Assembly (NCBI RefSeq): GCF_007431345.1
Contig: NZ_CP041730.1
Span: forward strand, 5,146,001 to 5,210,000
Reading direction: 5' to 3'
Length of the DNA stretch: 64,000 nucleotides
Source of the DNA: Chitinimonas arctica
GTDB taxonomy: Bacteria > Pseudomonadota > Gammaproteobacteria > Burkholderiales > Chitinimonadaceae
Within the stretch, counting starts at the first letter, position 1. Every line of letters begins with the position of its first letter. The notes under the pieces are model-generated. The model did no database searches and was not told the DNA's origin. It saw only the letters and a list, made by a program, of their open reading frames with translations. The position numbers and the translations under genes are program-made. Shown one piece after another: positions 9,493-18,493 of this stretch.

Positions 9493-10116
9493 CTAGCCGG
9501 CCAATGCCGCCGCCGCGCGCGCCAGGCGCGCGATGGCGGGCCAGTCGCCCGCCGCGATCCTATCCTTGGGCAATAGCCAGGAGCCGCCCACGCAAGCCAC
9601 ATTGGGCAAGGCGAGGTATTTGGGCGCGGATTCGACCGTGACACCGCCGGTCGGGCAGAACAGCACATCGGCAAACGGGCCGGACAGGGCGCGCAGCATG
9701 CCGATGCCGCCGGCCTGTTCGGCCGGGAACAGCTTCATGGCATCGAAGCCCCATGCCTGGGCGGCCATCACCTCGGAAGGCGTCATCACCCCCGGCAGCA
9801 AGGCGATATCGGCCTGCTTGGCAGCCAGTGCCAGTTCCTCGGTCAGGCCGGGGGTAACCGCGAATACCGCGCCGGCCGCCTTGGCCTGGGCGAACTGCTC
9901 CGGCCGCGTGACGGTACCGATACCGACGATGGCCTCGGGCAGCGCGGCGCTGATGGCTTTGATGGCGGCGAGCGCGACCGGCGTCCGCAGCGTCACTTCC
10001 AGTACCCGGATACCGCCGTCCAGCAAGGCCTGCGCCAAGGGCACGGCATCTTCCAGGCGGTCGATGACGATGACCGGCATGACCGGCGAGGCGCGCATGA
10101 TGTCACGGATTTTCAT
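9493..10116 (-). CDS. eda: KDPG aldolase (2-dehydro-3-deoxy-phosphogluconate aldolase)
   Basis: Class I aldolase that splits KDPG into pyruvate and glyceraldehyde 3-phosphate, the second dedicated Entner-Doudoroff step. The 207 residues match the family length. The catalytic Glu lies in LEVTLRTP and the Schiff-base Lys in MKLFPAEQAGG; GIGTV and CPTGGV phosphate-binding segments are present. The ATG has AGGAG about 8 bp upstream. It lies 186 bp downstream of edd on the same strand, so the two are likely cotranscribed. Confidence 0.96.
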   Translation of the reverse strand: MKIRDIMRASPVMPVIVIDRLEDAVPLAQALLDGGIRVLEVTLRTPVALAAIKAISAALPEAIVGIGTVTRPEQFAQAKAAGAVFAVTPGLTEELALAAKQADIALLPGVMTPSEVMAAQAWGFDAMKLFPAEQAGGIGMLRALSGPFADVLFCPTGGVTVESAPKYLALPNVACVGGSWLLPKDRIAAGDWPAIARLARAAAALAG

Positions 10117-10302
10117 TCTGCGACTCCTGGACCCTCTAGATTAGAAAGTCCTGAAAAAGGGTTGAAGCCGACTGGCCGGCCGTTCCACTGCCCGGCCAAA
10201 CCCCAGGCGACATTAACATTCAATGACATAGACATATTCTTGCCGCCGTCTCCGCCTATTTCCACGCGACAGGGCGCGGAGACCGGTCGAGACAGCTGTG
10301 AA

Positions 10303-12129
10303 TTAGTACCGAGGTTCCATAAAACTCATCGCGCCCTGCTCGGCGCCAGTGGCGGCTTGCCTGAATACCGCGAAAAGCTCGCGGCCATAACCATGTTCGT
10401 TGGCGGACAGATCGGCGCTGGCCAGCTCGCGCCGGGCCCACTCCTCATCCGCCACCAAGGCCTGCAACACGCCGGTTTCGGCGTCGAGGCGAATGATGTC
10501 ACCGTCGCGGACCTTGGCCAGCGGCCCGCCGGCCAGGCACTCGGGGGTGATATGGATGGCGGCCGGCACCTTGCCGGAGGCGCCCGACATGCGGCCATCG
10601 GTCAGCAGCGCGACCTTGAAGCCTCGATCCTGCAACACACCCAGCGAAGGCGTGAGCTTGTGCAGTTCCGGCATGCCGTTGGCACGCGGTCCCTGGAAGC
10701 GCACGACGGCGACCAGGTCTTTTTCCAGTTCGCCGCGCTTGAACGCCTCCAGCAAGGCATCCTGCGAATCGAATACCACGGCGGGTGCTTCGACGATGCG
10801 ATGGGCGGCTTGCACCGCCGACACCTTGATCACCGCCCGGCCCAGGTTGCCCTGCAAGAGGCGCATACCGCCATCGGGCTGGAACGGCGCCGCCATGGAG
10901 CCGAGCACCGCGCTGTCATGGCTTACGGTGGGCGAGGCGCGCCAGGCCAGCTTGCCGTCGTCCAGCCATGGCTCGCTGGCATAGCGGCGCAAGCCCTGGC
11001 CCATCACGGTATGCACATCCTCGTGCAGCAAGCCGGCGTCCAGCAATTGGCCGATCAGGCAGCCCATGCCGCCGGCGGCGTGGAAGTGGTTGACGTCGGC
11101 GCCGCCGTTTGGATAGATCTTGGCCAGTAGCGGCACCACGGCGGACAGATCGTCGAAATCGGTCCAATCGATGGTGATGCCGGCAGCCTTGGCGATGGCG
11201 ACCATATGGATGGCATGGTTGGTGGACCCGCCGGTGGCCATCAGCCCGACCAGGCCATTGACGATGGCCCGCTCATCGATGACGTGCGCCAAGGCAATCG
11301 CCTCCGTGCCCAGCGCGGTGATGGCCGCCGCCCGCTGGGCCGCCGCCGCCACCAAGGCTTCGCGCAGCGGCGTGCCAGGATTGACGAAGGCACTGCCGGG
11401 CAGGTGCAGGCCCATGATCTCCATCAGCATCTGGTTGGAGTTGGCGGTGCCGTAGAAGGTACAGGTGCCGGCACCGTGGTAGGACTGCTCTTCCGCATCC
11501 AGCAGGCCCTGCCGGTCGATCTTGCCTTCTGCGTAAAGCTGGCGGATGCGGGCCTTTTCCTTGTTTTCCATGCCCGAAGTCATGGGACCGGCCGGCACGA
11601 AAATGGTCGGCAGGTGGCCGAATTGCAGCGCGCCGATCAACAGGCCGGGCACGATCTTGTCGCATACGCCCAGGCACAGCACGCCGTCGAACATCTGGTG
11701 GCTGAGTGCTACGGCAGTACTCATGGCGATGACATCGCGCGAAAACAGGCTCAGCTCCATGCCGGCCTGCCCTTGCGTCACGCCGTCGCACATCGCCGGC
11801 ACACCGCCGGCGAACTGGGCGGTGGCGCCGACCTGGCGGGCGGCCGCCTTGATCATGGCCGGGTAGTATTCCAGGGGCTGGTGCGCCGACAACATATCGT
11901 TGTAGGAGGACACGATGGCCAGGTTGGGCTGGCGCTGCTCGCGCAGTAGAATCTTGTCGCCGGCCGGCGAAGCGGCAAAGGCATGGGCCAGATTGGTACA
12001 GGACAAGCCCTTGCGGACCGGCTCCTTGGCCGACCACGCGGCTACCCGCGCGAGATAGGCATCGCGACCGGGCCGACTGTTGCGGCGAATCCGCTCGGTC
12101 ACTTCGATCAAACGTGGATGCAGACTCAT
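10303..12129 (-). CDS. edd: 6-phosphogluconate dehydratase
   Basis: Iron-sulfur dehydratase that turns 6-phosphogluconate into KDPG, the first dedicated Entner-Doudoroff step. The 608 residues match Edd length. Cluster ligand regions PAMCDGVTQGQAGME and LCLGVCDKIVPG and the C-terminal GRMSGASGKVPAAIH are clear IlvD/Edd family signatures. I use the ATG at 12129, preceded by a G-rich ribosome binding site, rather than the upstream in-frame codon at 12159. It is divergent from zwf and leads into eda. Confidence 0.96.
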   Translation of the reverse strand: MSLHPRLIEVTERIRRNSRPGRDAYLARVAAWSAKEPVRKGLSCTNLAHAFAASPAGDKILLREQRQPNLAIVSSYNDMLSAHQPLEYYPAMIKAAARQVGATAQFAGGVPAMCDGVTQGQAGMELSLFSRDVIAMSTAVALSHQMFDGVLCLGVCDKIVPGLLIGALQFGHLPTIFVPAGPMTSGMENKEKARIRQLYAEGKIDRQGLLDAEEQSYHGAGTCTFYGTANSNQMLMEIMGLHLPGSAFVNPGTPLREALVAAAAQRAAAITALGTEAIALAHVIDERAIVNGLVGLMATGGSTNHAIHMVAIAKAAGITIDWTDFDDLSAVVPLLAKIYPNGGADVNHFHAAGGMGCLIGQLLDAGLLHEDVHTVMGQGLRRYASEPWLDDGKLAWRASPTVSHDSAVLGSMAAPFQPDGGMRLLQGNLGRAVIKVSAVQAAHRIVEAPAVVFDSQDALLEAFKRGELEKDLVAVVRFQGPRANGMPELHKLTPSLGVLQDRGFKVALLTDGRMSGASGKVPAAIHITPECLAGGPLAKVRDGDIIRLDAETGVLQALVADEEWARRELASADLSANEHGYGRELFAVFRQAATGAEQGAMSFMEPRY

Positions 12130-12529
12130 ATTTCCCCCTACACCCCACAAAGAGGGCACTGCTGCTGCGATGGATTTGAATTACAAGGCACGCCATTTTC
12201 CGCTGTATTACAGCGCGCCTAAATTGTTGCGGATGGTAGTTTTACTGCAATAAAATGGCAAGCCGGCAATTAAATTCTTACGTCATATGCCCGGCAGTGT
12301 TGTGATTATGCTGCACCGGCTTGGTGCCGAATTCAATCAAACGACTGACTGAATTTGCCTGTGCGCACCAGAATGTTGCAATGCAGCACCTGATTAAAGC
12401 CTTAATCACGCTAACAAAACTACATTGCGGCACCATCGTAAAAGTAGTATTGTTTCAAAAAAAATTCCTGGCCGCCCTTTTTGGCCTGGCTAATCTCGGC
12501 TGATCAACCCCCAATTAAGGAAATAAGGG
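12130..12529. promoter_or_regulatory. Divergent edd / zwf control region
   Basis: This 400-bp AT-richer gap separates divergent edd and zwf and must hold both promoters. HexR in proteobacteria binds operators of the type TGTARTWWWAYTACA. The nearest candidate I see is GGTAGTTTTACTGCA at 12235-12249, an imperfect match; a single half-site on the minus strand (TGTAGTTTTG) lies near 12415. These are suggestions only. A 60-codon frame at 12321-12503 shows no sign of being a gene. Confidence 0.45.
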
Positions 12530-13987
12530 ATGAGTTCCATTCAACCCTTCGACATGGTGCTGTTCGGCGGTACCGGCGACCTGGTCATGCGCAAGCTGCT
12601 ACCGGCGCTGTATCACCAACACCAGGATAAGCACCTGCCAGAGCAAGGACGCATCCTCTGCCTGGGCCGCAGCCAGCCGGACCAAGCCGCGTATCTGCAG
12701 GCCGCCGAAAAAGCCGCCCGCCAATACCTGGGCGACTATTTCAATGACACCGATTGGGCCAGCTTCACCGGCAGGCTGATCTACCTGAAGCTGGATGCCG
12801 GCGAAAAGGCCGCCTACGGCGCCCTGGCCGACAAGCTCAATGAATTCCCCGAGCATATACGGGTGTTCTACCTGGCCACCGCGCCCAATCTGTTTGCCGG
12901 CATCTGCGAAAACCTCGCGGCGGTGGGATTGAACAAGGGTGGCGCCCGGGTCGTGCTGGAGAAACCGCTAGGGCACGACCTGGCCTCCTCGCAAGCCATC
13001 AATGCCCAGGTCGGCAAGCACTTCAAGGAAAGCCAGATCTATCGGATCGACCACTACCTGGGCAAGGAAGCGGTGCAGAACCTATTGGCGCTGCGCTTCG
13101 GCAATACTTTTTTCGAGCCCCTGTGGCGGCGCGAATGGGTACGCGACGTGCAGATCACCGTGACCGAACAGGTAGGCGTGGAAGGCCGCGGCGATTTCTA
13201 CGACAAGGCCGGCGCCCTGCGCGATATGGTGCAGAACCACCTATTGCAGTTGCTCTGCTTTATCGCCATGGAACCGCCGGCCAGCGTCGATCCGGACGCG
13301 GTCCGCGACGAAAAACTGAAGATCCTGCGCGCGCTGCGCCGATTCGGTCCGCAGGAAGTGGCGCAAAAGAGCGTGCGCGGCCAATATAAGGCGGGCGCCA
13401 GTGCCGGCAAGCCGGCCGTGGGCTACCTGGACGAGCCGGGCATTGCCGGCGACAGCAAGACCGAGACCTTCGTCGCCATCAAGGCCGAGATCGACACCTG
13501 GCGCTGGGCCGGCGTGCCTTTTTACCTGCGCACCGGCAAGCGGATGCAGGAACGGCTTGCCGAGATCGTGATCAACTTCCAGCAAGTGCCGCACTCGATC
13601 TTCCAGTCGCCGGCCAATACCACCGGCAACCGCCTGGTGATCCAGCTGCAGCCGGAGGAAAGCGTCAAGATGTACTTGCTGGCCAAGCAGCCGGGCGACC
13701 AGATGAAGCTGAAACAAGTGCATCTGGACCTGGATTTCGACGAGACTTTCAAGAGTCGCCGGCCGGACGCCTACGAGCGCCTGCTGACCGATGTGATCCG
13801 TGGCCGCCTGACCCTGTTCATGCGGCGGGACGAGCTGGACGAAGCCTGGCGCTGGGTCGAACCCATCCTGGACAGCTGGGAGCAAAGCGACGACGCCCCG
13901 AAGCAGTATACGGCCGGTAGTTGGGGCCCCGCCGCCAGCTCCGCCCTGCTCTCTCGCGACGGGTTTTGCTGGCACGAAGAAGGTTGA
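12530..13987 (+). CDS. zwf: Glucose-6-phosphate 1-dehydrogenase
   Basis: Oxidises glucose 6-phosphate to 6-phosphogluconolactone with NADP (or NAD), the entry to the Entner-Doudoroff and pentose phosphate routes. The 485 residues match the family. The nucleotide-binding LFGGTGDLVMRKLLPALY is at the N-terminus and the active-site signature YRIDHYLGKEAVQN lies near residue 175. Other conserved blocks are VLEKPLGHDL and FYLRTGKRM. It is the first gene of the plus-strand block and has AAGGA upstream of its ATG. Confidence 0.97.
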   Translation: MSSIQPFDMVLFGGTGDLVMRKLLPALYHQHQDKHLPEQGRILCLGRSQPDQAAYLQAAEKAARQYLGDYFNDTDWASFTGRLIYLKLDAGEKAAYGALADKLNEFPEHIRVFYLATAPNLFAGICENLAAVGLNKGGARVVLEKPLGHDLASSQAINAQVGKHFKESQIYRIDHYLGKEAVQNLLALRFGNTFFEPLWRREWVRDVQITVTEQVGVEGRGDFYDKAGALRDMVQNHLLQLLCFIAMEPPASVDPDAVRDEKLKILRALRRFGPQEVAQKSVRGQYKAGASAGKPAVGYLDEPGIAGDSKTETFVAIKAEIDTWRWAGVPFYLRTGKRMQERLAEIVINFQQVPHSIFQSPANTTGNRLVIQLQPEESVKMYLLAKQPGDQMKLKQVHLDLDFDETFKSRRPDAYERLLTDVIRGRLTLFMRRDELDEAWRWVEPILDSWEQSDDAPKQYTAGSWGPAASSALLSRDGFCWHEEG

Positions 13988-14000
13988 AACAGAACTAACT

Positions 14001-14028
14001 ATAATGTCGGGCCGTGGCCCGACATTAT
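14001..14028. repeat. Perfect 13-bp inverted repeat between zwf and pgl
   Basis: The sequence reads ATAATGTCGGGCC, two bases (GT), then its exact reverse complement. As RNA it would form a very stable hairpin 13 bp after the zwf stop. There is no T run on either strand, so it is not a standard intrinsic terminator. An mRNA processing or stabilising hairpin, or a protein operator, are alternatives. Confidence 0.75.
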
Positions 14029-14092
14029 CATTACCTACATACCGTACACATCCCGCTTTGCAGGCTTCCCGAGCAGGATGATCAGAGGCACT

Positions 14093-14791
14093 ATGGCCGA
14101 CTTAACCCTCCGCGAGTACGACTCCCGCGTCGATCTCGATATTTCCCTGGCACGCGAAGTGGCCGCCGCACTGGAAGACGCCATCTCGGCGCGCGGCGCC
14201 GCCAGCCTGGCCGTCTCGGGCGGCAAGACCCCCATTGGCATGTTCCAGCAATTGCGCCAGATGCGCATGGACTGGAGCAAAGTATGGATCACGCTGGTGG
14301 ACGACCGCTGGCTGCCGGTGGACCACCCGGACAGCAATGAGCGGCTGGCCCGCGTCCATCTGTTGAAATACCAGCTGGAAGCAGCCCATTACGTCAGCCT
14401 CCACAACGATGCCGCCACCCCGGAAGCCGGGCTGGCCGAAGTGGAAGCGCGTCTGCGCGCCATCCCGCAGCCCTTCGATGTGCTGATCCTGGGCATGGGC
14501 GAGGACGGCCACACCGCCAGCCTGTTCCCCTGCGCCGCCGAACTGGAAGACGCGTGCGCGCCGGAAAGCAGCCAACTGCTAACCGCGGTCAATCCGACCA
14601 GCGCGCCCTACCCCCGTATCAGCCTGACCTTGGCCGCCATCGCCCGCGCCCGCAATCTGCTGGTTCATCTGACCGGCGCCAGGAAAAAAACCCAGTTCGA
14701 GGCCGCCATGGCCAACCCAACCGAGAAATTGCCCATCAAACGGGTGCTGGATGCCGCCAACGGTATCCGCCACGTTTATTGGGCCGAGTGA
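14093..14791 (+). CDS. pgl: 6-phosphogluconolactonase
   Basis: Hydrolyses 6-phosphogluconolactone to 6-phosphogluconate, the step after Zwf. The protein (232 residues from this start) is of the DevB/SOL type: AVSGGKTPIGMFQQL near the N-terminus, TLVDDRWLPVDHPDSN, and the hallmark LILGMGEDGHTASLFP. I chose the ATG at 14093, which has AGAGG about 5 bp upstream; an in-frame ATG at 14078 would add five residues. Its stop lies 4 bp before the glk start, suggesting coupled translation. Confidence 0.93.
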   Translation: MADLTLREYDSRVDLDISLAREVAAALEDAISARGAASLAVSGGKTPIGMFQQLRQMRMDWSKVWITLVDDRWLPVDHPDSNERLARVHLLKYQLEAAHYVSLHNDAATPEAGLAEVEARLRAIPQPFDVLILGMGEDGHTASLFPCAAELEDACAPESSQLLTAVNPTSAPYPRISLTLAAIARARNLLVHLTGARKKTQFEAAMANPTEKLPIKRVLDAANGIRHVYWAE

Positions 14792-14795
14792 GCGC

Positions 14796-15791
14796 ATGCC
14801 CCTTTCTACCACCTATCCTCGCCTGCTGGCCGATGTCGGCGGCACCAATGTCCGTTTTGCCCTGATTCACCATGCCGGCGCCGGCATCAGCGACGAACGC
14901 AACCTGGTCTGCGCCGATTATCCCGGCCTGTTCGACGCGGCCCGCGCCTACCTCGATCCGCTCAAGGTCGCGCCGCGCTGGGCCGCCATCGGCATCGCCA
15001 CCGCGGTGGCCGATGACCTGATCCGCATGACCAACAACCACTGGGCATTTTCGCAGGCAGCGCTGAAGGCCCAGCTGCAATTGGCCGAACTGAGCATCAT
15101 CAACGATTTCACCGCGCTGGCGCTGAGCCTGCCGCTACTGGACCAGGCCGAATTGGTCAAGATCGGCGGCGGCGAGCCCGATCCGCACCAGCCCATCGCC
15201 CTGCTGGGCGCGGGTACCGGCCTGGGTGTTTCCGGCCTGGTGCCGGCCCACCAACCGGGCGAAGCAGGCCGCTGGATTCCGCTGCAAGGCGAAGGCGGCC
15301 ATGTATCCTTCTCACCGTTTAATGACAAGGAAGACGAAATTCTGCGTATCCTGCGGCGCGAGTTCGGCCATGTCTCGGCCGAGCGGCTGCTGTCCGGCCC
15401 CGGCCTGGTCAATCTTTACCGCGCGCTGGGCGAGTTGAACGGCCAGCCCCCCGCGCCACTCAGCGCCGCTGAAATCAGCGCGCAAGGCGTGGACGGCAGC
15501 TGCCCGCTCTGCCGCGAAGTGATCGATACCTTCTGCGGCATGCTGGGCACGGCGGCAGCCAACCTGGCCGTGACGCTGGGCGCACGCGGCGGCCTCTATA
15601 TCGGCGGCGGCATCGTGCCCAAGCTGGGTGGCTACTTCGCCACTTCGGCGTTTCGCAAGCGCTTCGAACAGAAGGGGCGCTTTTCCAATTACCTGGCGGC
15701 GGTACCGAGCTATGTGATCGTCGCCAACAACCCGGCCCTGCGCGGCACTGCCGCCGCGCTGGATGCCCTGGCCGCCCGCCGGGGTGGCTGA
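14796..15791 (+). CDS. glk: Glucokinase
   Basis: Phosphorylates free glucose, including that released by the alpha-glucosidase of the mal cluster. The 331 residues belong to the bacterial Glk family: LLADVGGTNVRFAL phosphate-binding loop at the N-terminus, GTGLGVSGL, and the sugar-site block GEGGHVSFSP. Further C-terminal is GGLYIGGGIVPKL. The ATG at 14796 directly follows the pgl stop, so it is part of the zwf-pgl-glk transcript. Confidence 0.95.
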   Translation: MPLSTTYPRLLADVGGTNVRFALIHHAGAGISDERNLVCADYPGLFDAARAYLDPLKVAPRWAAIGIATAVADDLIRMTNNHWAFSQAALKAQLQLAELSIINDFTALALSLPLLDQAELVKIGGGEPDPHQPIALLGAGTGLGVSGLVPAHQPGEAGRWIPLQGEGGHVSFSPFNDKEDEILRILRREFGHVSAERLLSGPGLVNLYRALGELNGQPPAPLSAAEISAQGVDGSCPLCREVIDTFCGMLGTAAANLAVTLGARGGLYIGGGIVPKLGGYFATSAFRKRFEQKGRFSNYLAAVPSYVIVANNPALRGTAAALDALAARRGG

Positions 15792-15844
15792 CACCCCCCG
15801 CAAAGCTTGGTAACGAGACAAACGGGGTAACGAGAAAAACAACC

Positions 15845-16693
15845 ATGCTGGAAAAGATCAAATCGCTGCTGAATGAGCTGTCCAAGTCCGAGCGCAAGGT
15901 GGCCGAACTGGTGTTGGCCCAGCCGAACTTCGTCGCCCATGCGCCCATCGCGCAAATCGCCGAGATGGCCAGCGTGTCGCAGCCTACGGTCATCCGCTTT
16001 TGCCGCTCGGTCGGTTGCACCGGCCTGCAGGATTTCAAACTGCGCCTGACCCGCAGCCTGGTATCGGGCGTGCCCTACGTCCACAGCGCGGTGGAGATGA
16101 GCGACACCGCCCACGACCTGGCGGCCAAGCTGTTCGACAATACGGTTTCCAGCCTGATGCGCACCCGCAACGAGCTGAATCCGGATGCCATCGAGCAGGC
16201 CGTCGATATTTTGGCCAAGGCAAACCGGATCGAGTTCTATGGCCTGGGCAATAGCGGCATCATCGCGCAGGACGCGCAGCACAAGTTCTTCCGCCTGGGC
16301 GTACCTTGCATTTCCTATTCCGACCCGCATATACACGGCATGTCGGCCTCGCTGCTGCGCGCGGGCGATGCGGTGGTGGCGATTTCCAACTCCGGCCGTA
16401 CCATAGACCTGATCCGCTCGGTCGAACTGGCGCGCGAGGCCGGCGCCCAGGTGATCGGCATTACCCATTCCAATTCGCCCCTGGCCAAGCGTTGCAATGT
16501 CACCCTGTACGCCGACACCCCGGAAGACCCGGACTTGTACTCGCCGATGATCACCCGCATCGTCCATCTGGTTATCATCGACATCTTGGCCGTGGGCGTG
16601 GCCCTGCGCCGCGGCCCGGAACTGATAGACCAGCTGGAAAAGATCAAGCGCAACCTCAAGGAACGCCGCGTGCGCGGCTACGAGGACCGCTGA
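15845..16693 (+). CDS. hexR: HexR-type RpiR-family transcriptional regulator
   Basis: Regulator with an N-terminal RpiR helix-turn-helix domain (about residues 1-77, with MASVSQPTVIRFCRSVGC) and a C-terminal sugar-phosphate-binding SIS domain (about 120-260, with FYGLGNSGIIAQDAQHKF and VVAISNSGRTID). HexR proteins repress zwf, edd, eda and related genes and are released by KDPG. Its place between glk and pgi in an Entner-Doudoroff block supports this role. Just upstream are two copies of GGTAACGAGA at 15809-15818 and 15826-15835; the second may partly serve as ribosome binding site. Confidence 0.9.
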   Translation: MLEKIKSLLNELSKSERKVAELVLAQPNFVAHAPIAQIAEMASVSQPTVIRFCRSVGCTGLQDFKLRLTRSLVSGVPYVHSAVEMSDTAHDLAAKLFDNTVSSLMRTRNELNPDAIEQAVDILAKANRIEFYGLGNSGIIAQDAQHKFFRLGVPCISYSDPHIHGMSASLLRAGDAVVAISNSGRTIDLIRSVELAREAGAQVIGITHSNSPLAKRCNVTLYADTPEDPDLYSPMITRIVHLVIIDILAVGVALRRGPELIDQLEKIKRNLKERRVRGYEDR

Positions 16694-16754
16694 TCGCGCC
16701 GCAGGGTGCTTTTTCCGTCATGACGAATCAACCGTTAAGCGACAACCCAACCCG

Positions 16755-18398
16755 ATGACCGCTCTCACCGCCCTCCCCGCCTGGCAGGACATGCTGACCG
16801 CCGCCGACCGGCTCGCCGATGTCGATATGCGCCAGGCCTTCCAGCACGACCCGGAGCGTGCCGCGCGCTACAGCCTGAGCGCCTGCGGCATGCTGCTCGA
16901 TTACTCCAAGAACCGCATCGACGATGCCGCCTTGGCCGCCCTGTTCGAACTGGCCCGCGCCACCGGCGTGGAAGAACAGCGCGCCGCCATGTTCAGCGGC
17001 CAACGCATCAACGCCACCGAGGATAGGGCGGTATTGCATACCGCCTTGCGCGCACCGCGCGAAGCGGTGGTGGAACATGCCGGCGAGAACGTCGTTCCGG
17101 CCGTCCACGCGGTGCTGGACCGGCTGTCCGGCTTTGCCCAGTCGGTTCGCAACGGCGAGTGGCGCGGCTTCGATGGCCATGCCATCACCGATATCGTCAA
17201 TATCGGCATCGGCGGCTCGGATCTCGGCCCCTTCATGGTTTGCGAAGCCTTGAAGGACTACACCGCACAGCATCTGCGCCTGCATTTCGTCTCGACCGTG
17301 GACGGTTGGCAATTGGCCAATGTGCTGGCCGGCCTGAACCCCGCCACCACGCTGTTTATCGTCGCCTCCAAGACCTTCACCACCCAGGAAACCCTGACCA
17401 ACGCCCGCGCCGCGCGCGCCTGGCTGGTAGCTGCCGGTGGCGAGGATGCGGTGGCGCGGCATTTCGTCGCCGTTTCCACCAATACCGAGGCGGTCTGCCA
17501 GTTCGGCATCGATCCGGCCAATATGTTCGGCTTCTGGAACTGGGTCGGCGGCCGCTATTCGCTCTGGTCGGCCATCGGCCTGCCCATCCTGCTGGCCATC
17601 GGCGACATCCATTTCCGTGCCCTGCTGGATGGCGCGCATGCCATGGACCGGCATTTCGCCACGGCGCCGCTGCATGGCAATATGCCGGTGATACTGGCCA
17701 TGCTGGGCGTGTACTACGTCAACGGCATGGGCGCCGCCAGCCACTTGATCTCGCCCTACAACCAGCCGCTGCATCGGCTGCCTGCCTATCTGCAGCAGCT
17801 GGACATGGAATCCAACGGCAAGACCGTGCGCCTGGACGGCGATGCGGTCGATTACCAGACCGGACCGATTATCTGGGGCGAGCCCGGCATCAATGCCCAG
17901 CACGCCTACTACCAGTTGCTGCATCAGGGCAGCCAACTGATCCCGGTCGACTTTATCGCCGCCTTGTCCAATCCGCGCAGCAGCGCCGAGCACCAAACCA
18001 TCCTGCTGGCCAATTTCCTGGCCCAGACCGAAGCGTTGATGTGCGGCAAGGACGCCGCCACCGTGCGCGCCGAGCTGAGCGCCCAGGGCCTGGACGAGGC
18101 GGCCATTGCCGCCCTGTTGCCGCACAAGGTCTTCGCCGGTAACCGCCCCACCAATACCCTGCTGCTCGATGGGCTGGATCCGCATACCCTTGGCGGCCTG
18201 GTGGCGATGTACGAGCATAAGGTGTTTGTCCAGGGCGTGGTCTGGGGGGTGAACTCCTACGATCAATGGGGGGTGGAACTGGGTAAGCAGCTGGCCCGCG
18301 CCATCGAAGCCGAATTGCGCGGCACGGCGCCCGCAGGCCGGCATGACGCGTCCACCAGCCGGTTGATCGCCCACGTGCGTAGCGCATTGGGAACGTAA
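16755..18398 (+). CDS. pgi: Glucose-6-phosphate isomerase
   Basis: Interconverts glucose 6-phosphate and fructose 6-phosphate; in Entner-Doudoroff organisms it mainly recycles triose-derived fructose 6-phosphate. The 547 residues match the long bacterial Pgi form. Signature blocks are IGIGGSDLGPFMVCEAL, VGGRYSLWSAIGLP and GVNSYDQWGVELGKQLA, plus GSQLIPVDFI. It follows hexR by 61 bp and closes the plus-strand sugar block. Confidence 0.96.
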   Translation: MTALTALPAWQDMLTAADRLADVDMRQAFQHDPERAARYSLSACGMLLDYSKNRIDDAALAALFELARATGVEEQRAAMFSGQRINATEDRAVLHTALRAPREAVVEHAGENVVPAVHAVLDRLSGFAQSVRNGEWRGFDGHAITDIVNIGIGGSDLGPFMVCEALKDYTAQHLRLHFVSTVDGWQLANVLAGLNPATTLFIVASKTFTTQETLTNARAARAWLVAAGGEDAVARHFVAVSTNTEAVCQFGIDPANMFGFWNWVGGRYSLWSAIGLPILLAIGDIHFRALLDGAHAMDRHFATAPLHGNMPVILAMLGVYYVNGMGAASHLISPYNQPLHRLPAYLQQLDMESNGKTVRLDGDAVDYQTGPIIWGEPGINAQHAYYQLLHQGSQLIPVDFIAALSNPRSSAEHQTILLANFLAQTEALMCGKDAATVRAELSAQGLDEAAIAALLPHKVFAGNRPTNTLLLDGLDPHTLGGLVAMYEHKVFVQGVVWGVNSYDQWGVELGKQLARAIEAELRGTAPAGRHDASTSRLIAHVRSALGT

Positions 18399-18493
18399 TG
18401 TTGGTACCGCATCATGGCGGCCATCAGGGCCAGCCACGATGCGCGTGACGGGGCTTTACGCTATAAAGGCGAACTTGCCCCAGGGATAACACA

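Noticed and set aside
12321..12503. 60-codon frame in the edd-zwf gap
   Set aside because: GTG start, no ribosome binding site, no motif; the region is better explained as promoters.
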